Assembly: GCA_003635265.1 (NCBI GenBank)
Contig: PYIZ01000038.1
Location: 1 to 64,000 of the forward strand
DNA length: 64,000 nucleotides
Direction: 5' to 3'
Source of the DNA: Candidatus Poribacteria bacterium
GTDB taxonomy: Bacteria; Poribacteria; WGA-4E; PCPOR2b
Below the pieces are notes generated by a model. That model was not told the origin of the DNA and made no database searches. It saw only the letters and a list, made by a program, of their open reading frames with translations. The translations under genes were made by a program, and so were the position numbers. Every line of letters begins with the position of its first letter. The stretch's first letter is position 1. This document shows positions 60,104 to 64,000 of the stretch, piece by piece.

Positions 60104-62503
60104 CTACGGAGCAACGGTTATAGTAATGATACCGCTCTGTATATCGGCGTGAGGGAAGCGGGCTTGGACAGCGTGGGAACCTGCGCGAAGATGCCATCGC
60201 GTTGTATAAGGATATGAAACTTTTTGAAAGGGTTCCCCATCCACATACCAAACGATCTCCGGAACAGCAGGGGTAACGTTGGCTCTGAGTGCAATGCTCT
60301 GCAACTGCTGTGGGATATCTGGATGGAATCGAAAAACACTCCCATTAACAGGCTCCTCAATGGCAATGCTGACGAATGGAGATTCGGTTGAAGTTGCAGG
60401 CGGTGGATCGTAGCCGTGCACTGCTCCCCAAGCGGTAAAGCGTGGCGGTAGGACGGCATAGCTCCTGATTTCTACCCGCTCCGGAGGTGTCGTGGAACCC
60501 GCCAATGTTCCTGTTCGTCGGTCAACTGCAAACGATTGGTGGACGCCGCAAGAAGCAGTCGGTTCGGTCCCAAGGGGAAGATATTCCAAGACAGTTTCGG
60601 AGCAAGCCTCAGTTGCAAGTTCTCCCGACAGTGGACAGAGTTTGACCAATTGATAACCCACAGAGCGCCCTGAATCCTGACGTAACTGAGGCGGCAGAAA
60701 CGGTGTTTCGTCCACACCTCGACGTTCCTTGGGGTGCAAAAAAAGTAGAATCTCTTTCACCAACTGCGCTGCATCAAGTCCAGCCACCCGCTTCATCCGT
60801 TCATGATCCGGGTGCCCGATCCATACACCGACGATGTATTTTGAACTGTAAGCCACCGCCCAAGCATCTCGAAACCCCTGAGATGTACCGGTTTTCACCG
60901 CCACCGGGAAGGGATACTCCAACGGTCCCATGCGAGTGAAAGTGGGCAATCGTGCTAGCGGATCGGAAAGAAAGAGCGTGATCTGCCGGGCAACGTCTTC
61001 AGGAATAATCTGAGCCGGCGTCCCCTCATCGGGGGGTTCAAACCAGTGCAGCTTAAACGCCTTGCCATCGTTACCTAATACGCCATACGCGGCGACGAGG
61101 TCCTCCAAGGTCACATACAGCCCACCAATCGCCAACCCAAGTCCATAAACGCTGGCAGATCTGTCAGCCTTGGCAAGCCCCAACTGGTGGAATAGATCGT
61201 AGGTCTTTGCTAGCCCGACCGTCTTCAGGACATGAACAGCCGGAACATTGCGGCTATTGGCAAGCGCCTTCCGATAAAGCATCGGTCCGAGAAACCGCTC
61301 ATCATAGTTGGCGACACTATACTGACCTCTCGAATGCACCAGATTGAACGGTAGATCCGCTAGCACACTGGCGGGGGAGAACACTCCCGTTTCCATACCC
61401 AAAACATAGATGAAAGGCTTCAGAGTACTACCAGCAGATCGTGGAGTTATGGCATAATCAATCGCACCAGCGAAGTCTGTATCGGCGTAAAATTCGGAAC
61501 CCAGATAACTCCGAATGGCACCTGTCTCCCGCTCCGCCACGATAACCGCCATATTGCCCGCACCGCGCTGGCGGAGATGTCCCATCGCTTTGCTGGCGAC
61601 ACTATCCACAACCTCCTGAAGCGGAAGGTCTAAACTAGTGACTACCGGTTTCGTATAGGAGGCAGTGCCGTTAACCAAGTCTTGCAGGCGCAGAATGGCG
61701 TGATAGCTGTGGTACGGTCGCGATTCCTTAACGGGGATTTTCAAGGACTTTAGTTGGCGTTGGCTGATTGCAAGGTTCTCTGCATTGAGTGTCCCGTTTT
61801 TGTGGAGGAGATTGAGAATCAGTTTTGCGCGCTCAAACGCCTTTCGACGCCCCTCAAACTGGTAGAGGTTCATTCTGCCCGGTGCCCTAGGGAGACTCGC
61901 TAACACCGCTGCTTCCGCCCAACTCAGATCTGCCAAAGGTTTCTGGAAATACCGCCTCGCTGCGTAGGCGACGCCGTGGATACGATTGCCTTGGGGAACA
62001 ATTTTCAGGTAGTGCCGCAGCACCTTTTCATGGCCGTACTTTTGGTTTATCCATACCGCTGTCCCCATTTCGCACGCTTTTCTCCACAGGGTTCGTTTTC
62101 CGGGGCGTTGTAGTCGCGCTACCTGCATAGCAATCGTCGAGGCACCCTGCCGTGGTCGTCCACTGAGGTTATTGACCAACGCCCGAAGAAGGGAACGGAA
62201 ATCGACACCAAAATGTTCATAGTACCGCTTGTCTTCGACCGCCAATAGGCACGCAACAATGCGTTCCGGCAAGACCGCTGGCGGGTCCCAGAAACCGAGC
62301 GGCGCGTTCTCGTCAGTGGTTCCCTCCGCCAAAAAGGTGCCGTATCGATCGGTAAAAATCGGTGTCGCCGGTGGTGAAGTCAATTGGCTTCTACCGTGGA
62401 CTTCGTGCAACAGCAGCAAAGCGACTCCTGTTATCAGAAGACCCGCGACGACGATGAGACATTTTAAGGCGAGTTTGAGGTGTTTTGAGAGATTTGATTT
62501 CAT
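60104..62503 (-). CDS. pbpC: Penicillin-binding protein 1C
   Basis: 799 aa. A transmembrane helix spans 11-33, the GT51 glycosyltransferase has Glu90-Asp91 (AVEDKRYYEHFGVD), and the transpeptidase has Ser359-x-x-Lys362 (GSTLKPF) and VKTGTSQGF near 535. The C-terminal ~100 residues (EEPVNGSVFRFHPDIP ... WYVDGEPF ... HAVQARFP) match the BiPBP_C domain that marks the 1C class. It polymerises and cross-links peptidoglycan at the outer face of the inner membrane. No alpha-2-macroglobulin gene is adjacent. Confidence 0.93.
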   Translation of the reverse strand: MKSNLSKHLKLALKCLIVVAGLLITGVALLLLHEVHGRSQLTSPPATPIFTDRYGTFLAEGTTDENAPLGFWDPPAVLPERIVACLLAVEDKRYYEHFGVDFRSLLRALVNNLSGRPRQGASTIAMQVARLQRPGKRTLWRKACEMGTAVWINQKYGHEKVLRHYLKIVPQGNRIHGVAYAARRYFQKPLADLSWAEAAVLASLPRAPGRMNLYQFEGRRKAFERAKLILNLLHKNGTLNAENLAISQRQLKSLKIPVKESRPYHSYHAILRLQDLVNGTASYTKPVVTSLDLPLQEVVDSVASKAMGHLRQRGAGNMAVIVAERETGAIRSYLGSEFYADTDFAGAIDYAITPRSAGSTLKPFIYVLGMETGVFSPASVLADLPFNLVHSRGQYSVANYDERFLGPMLYRKALANSRNVPAVHVLKTVGLAKTYDLFHQLGLAKADRSASVYGLGLAIGGLYVTLEDLVAAYGVLGNDGKAFKLHWFEPPDEGTPAQIIPEDVARQITLFLSDPLARLPTFTRMGPLEYPFPVAVKTGTSQGFRDAWAVAYSSKYIVGVWIGHPDHERMKRVAGLDAAQLVKEILLFLHPKERRGVDETPFLPPQLRQDSGRSVGYQLVKLCPLSGELATEACSETVLEYLPLGTEPTASCGVHQSFAVDRRTGTLAGSTTPPERVEIRSYAVLPPRFTAWGAVHGYDPPPATSTESPFVSIAIEEPVNGSVFRFHPDIPQQLQSIALRANVTPAVPEIVWYVDGEPFQKVSYPYTTRWHLRAGSHAVQARFPHADIQSGIITITVAP

Positions 62504-62524
62504 TGCCCTGTTTCTTTACGCGAA

Positions 62525-62551
62525 TTACGGCATACGGAGTATGCCTACTAC
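62525..62551. repeat. 27-bp dispersed repeat with GGCATAC-GGA-GTATGCC hairpin
   Basis: It is identical to 43396-43422, here between divergent pbpC and helicase genes. Confidence 0.75.
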
Positions 62552-62726
62552 CTTATTTTATCACACCTGATTCAAATTGTGTAGATGTGCTGATTCTCCG
62601 TGTTAGTGCTGGAAATTAAACGGGCCCACACTCTATGAATTTCTACCTTGCCAATATGCCGCGAATCGTATATACTTAACGCTTGAAAGAATCGTGCCAC
62701 CCCTCTTCATTCGGAAGGAAGTTTTG

Positions 62727-64000
62727 ATGACCGATCTCCTCGAATCCTTGAATCCCGTTCAACGCAAAGCGGTACAGCACACCGAAGGACCACTCCTCAT
62801 CCTGTCAGGCGCAGGCAGCGGCAAAACCCGCGTGATTACCCATCGAATTGCCCACCTCATTCATCACCATAGGGTTTCTCCGTATAATATTCTCGCGGTA
62901 ACGTTCACAAACAAAGCCGCAGAGGAGATGAGAACCCGCCTCGAAAATCTTATCGGTTATAGTGAGTTGTGGGTGGCAACCTTCCATTCTACATGCGCTC
63001 AGATTCTGCGTAGAGACATTCACCATCTCGGCTATGAACGCTCGTTTACAATCTACGACACCTCGGACCAGCAAACCCTGATTAAGGAACTCATTAAGAC
63101 GCTTCAACTTCAACTGAATAGCCCAGGCGCAGTCATCGGTGAGATCAGCAGAGCCAAGAGTGATTTCGTCTCTCCTGAAGAGTACGCAAAGCGTGCAATA
63201 GGCTTTTTCGAGACATCCGTCGCACAGATCTATCCGATGTACCAAGATTTTCTACGCGAAAATAACGCCCTCGATTTTGATGATCTAATCAAGCTGACGG
63301 TTGAGCTGTTTGATGATAATCCGAATGTGTTGGATTATTATCAGGAAAAGTTTCGGTATATCCTCGTTGATGAGTATCAGGATACCAATCGTGGTCAGTA
63401 TTTGCTGGTTCACGCATTGGCGCAGAAGCATCAGAATATCTGCGTAGTTGGCGACGATGATCAAAGCATTTATTCATTTCGGGGCGCAGACATCAACAAT
63501 ATCCTTGACTTTGAGGAAGATTATCCAGACACGACGGTCCTGCGTTTAGTGCAAAACTATCGTTCAACGAAGAATATCCTTGAAGCAGCATATCACGTCA
63601 TCCGCAATAACCAGAAGCGCAAGGAGAAGCAGATCTGGACGGATAACAAAAGAGGAAGTGCAATCACCCTTCATGAAGCGACAGAAGACATCAGAGAGGC
63701 GGACTATGTGCTGCGGCAGATCAGGGAGTGGCGTGGGCGCGGGAGGAAATACGGTGACTGTGTCATCTTTTATCGGATCAACGCCCAATCCCGTACATTT
63801 GAGGATGCGCTGCGCGGCGCAAATGTCCCGTATCAGATTGTGGGTGGCATCCGATTCTACGAGCGGATGGAGGTCAAGGACATCATGGCATATATGCGGG
63901 TGATCGTCAATCCCGCCGACACCGTTAGCATTAAGCGTATCATCAATGTGCCACGCCGCGGAATCGGCGTTGCGACAGTGCAGAAGATTGAAGATTTCGC
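62727..64000 (+). CDS. pcrA: UvrD/PcrA-type DNA helicase, 5' part only
   Basis: The frame opens at an ATG after GGAAGGAAG and is still open at the window edge (424 codons seen of an expected ~720). Superfamily 1A motifs in order: Q motif LNPVQRKAV at 8-16, Walker A GAGSGKT at 28-34, Ia AVTFTNKAAEEM near 58-69, II VDEYQDTN near 212, III VGDDDQSIYSFRGA near 237-250, IV LRLVQNYRS near 272. A DNA-unwinding ATPase for excision repair and replication restart. It is divergent from pbpC. Confidence 0.94.
   Translation, partial: MTDLLESLNPVQRKAVQHTEGPLLILSGAGSGKTRVITHRIAHLIHHHRVSPYNILAVTFTNKAAEEMRTRLENLIGYSELWVATFHSTCAQILRRDIHHLGYERSFTIYDTSDQQTLIKELIKTLQLQLNSPGAVIGEISRAKSDFVSPEEYAKRAIGFFETSVAQIYPMYQDFLRENNALDFDDLIKLTVELFDDNPNVLDYYQEKFRYILVDEYQDTNRGQYLLVHALAQKHQNICVVGDDDQSIYSFRGADINNILDFEEDYPDTTVLRLVQNYRSTKNILEAAYHVIRNNQKRKEKQIWTDNKRGSAITLHEATEDIREADYVLRQIREWRGRGRKYGDCVIFYRINAQSRTFEDALRGANVPYQIVGGIRFYERMEVKDIMAYMRVIVNPADTVSIKRIINVPRRGIGVATVQKIEDF

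Overview
The window is one stretch of a Gram-negative-type bacterial chromosome of moderate GC content. There are many lipoproteins, a penicillin-binding protein 1C, an ADP-heptose-type enzyme and no phage or plasmid backbone. The gene mix recalls what I know of Candidatus Poribacteria and related sponge or marine lineages: many phytanoyl-CoA dioxygenase (PhyH) family proteins, enolase-superfamily dehydratases, Gfo/Idh/MocA oxidoreductases, WD40 and TPR proteins, dockerin-tailed secreted proteins, and intergenic DNA full of short palindromic repeats. The assignment is an inference; no rRNA or ribosomal-protein gene is present to settle it.

Layout. 1-850: AT-rich, gene-poor, with a frameshifted gene remnant. 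0.85-14 kb: small-molecule metabolism (oxidoreductase, PHP phosphoesterase, two dehydrogenases, two tandem MFS transporters, a large uncharacterised protein, an atypical enolase-superfamily protein, a cupin, remnants of two sugar-nucleotide genes, a threonine-dehydratase-like enzyme). 14-20 kb: membrane and secreted proteins (IPT/TIG plus dockerin protein, two seven-blade WD40 proteins), an epimerase, and a tRNA-Gln/tRNA-Glu operon with clear promoter and terminator. 21.5-30.2 kb: four paralogous ~490-510 aa lipoproteins of unknown function, with a secreted subtilase-like protein between the first and second. 30.4-32.2 kb: a broken ATPase stub, a DUF4276-like gene, and 1.2 kb of noncoding DNA with three perfect DnaA boxes and a strong promoter. 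32.2-40.1 kb: a probable sugar-acid catabolic region (three PhyH proteins, RraA-like protein, two enolase-superfamily dehydratases, EamA exporter, TIM-barrel isomerase). 40.2-49 kb: lipoprotein/TolB-like pair, leucyl aminopeptidase, heptose-1-phosphate adenylyltransferase, a translationally coupled three-gene operon, TPR and FRG-TPR proteins, alpha carbonic anhydrase. 49-60 kb: further PhyH and Gfo/Idh proteins, a serine hydrolase, a zinc alcohol dehydrogenase, a glycosidase-like protein and a sialidase-like protein. 60-64 kb: PBP1C, then the 5' part of a UvrD/PcrA helicase running off the right edge.

Working together. Much of the window fits scavenging of sugar acids and modified carbohydrates: oxidoreductases, epimerases, enolase-type dehydratases, RraA-like aldolase, transporters and glycosidase- or sialidase-like enzymes. 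The six PhyH oxygenases probably act on varied small substrates. Genes often stand alone or in pairs, separated by families of inverted repeats. The least explained parts are the lipoprotein array with its subtilase, the DnaA-box region, and the FRG-TPR/coupled-operon area.
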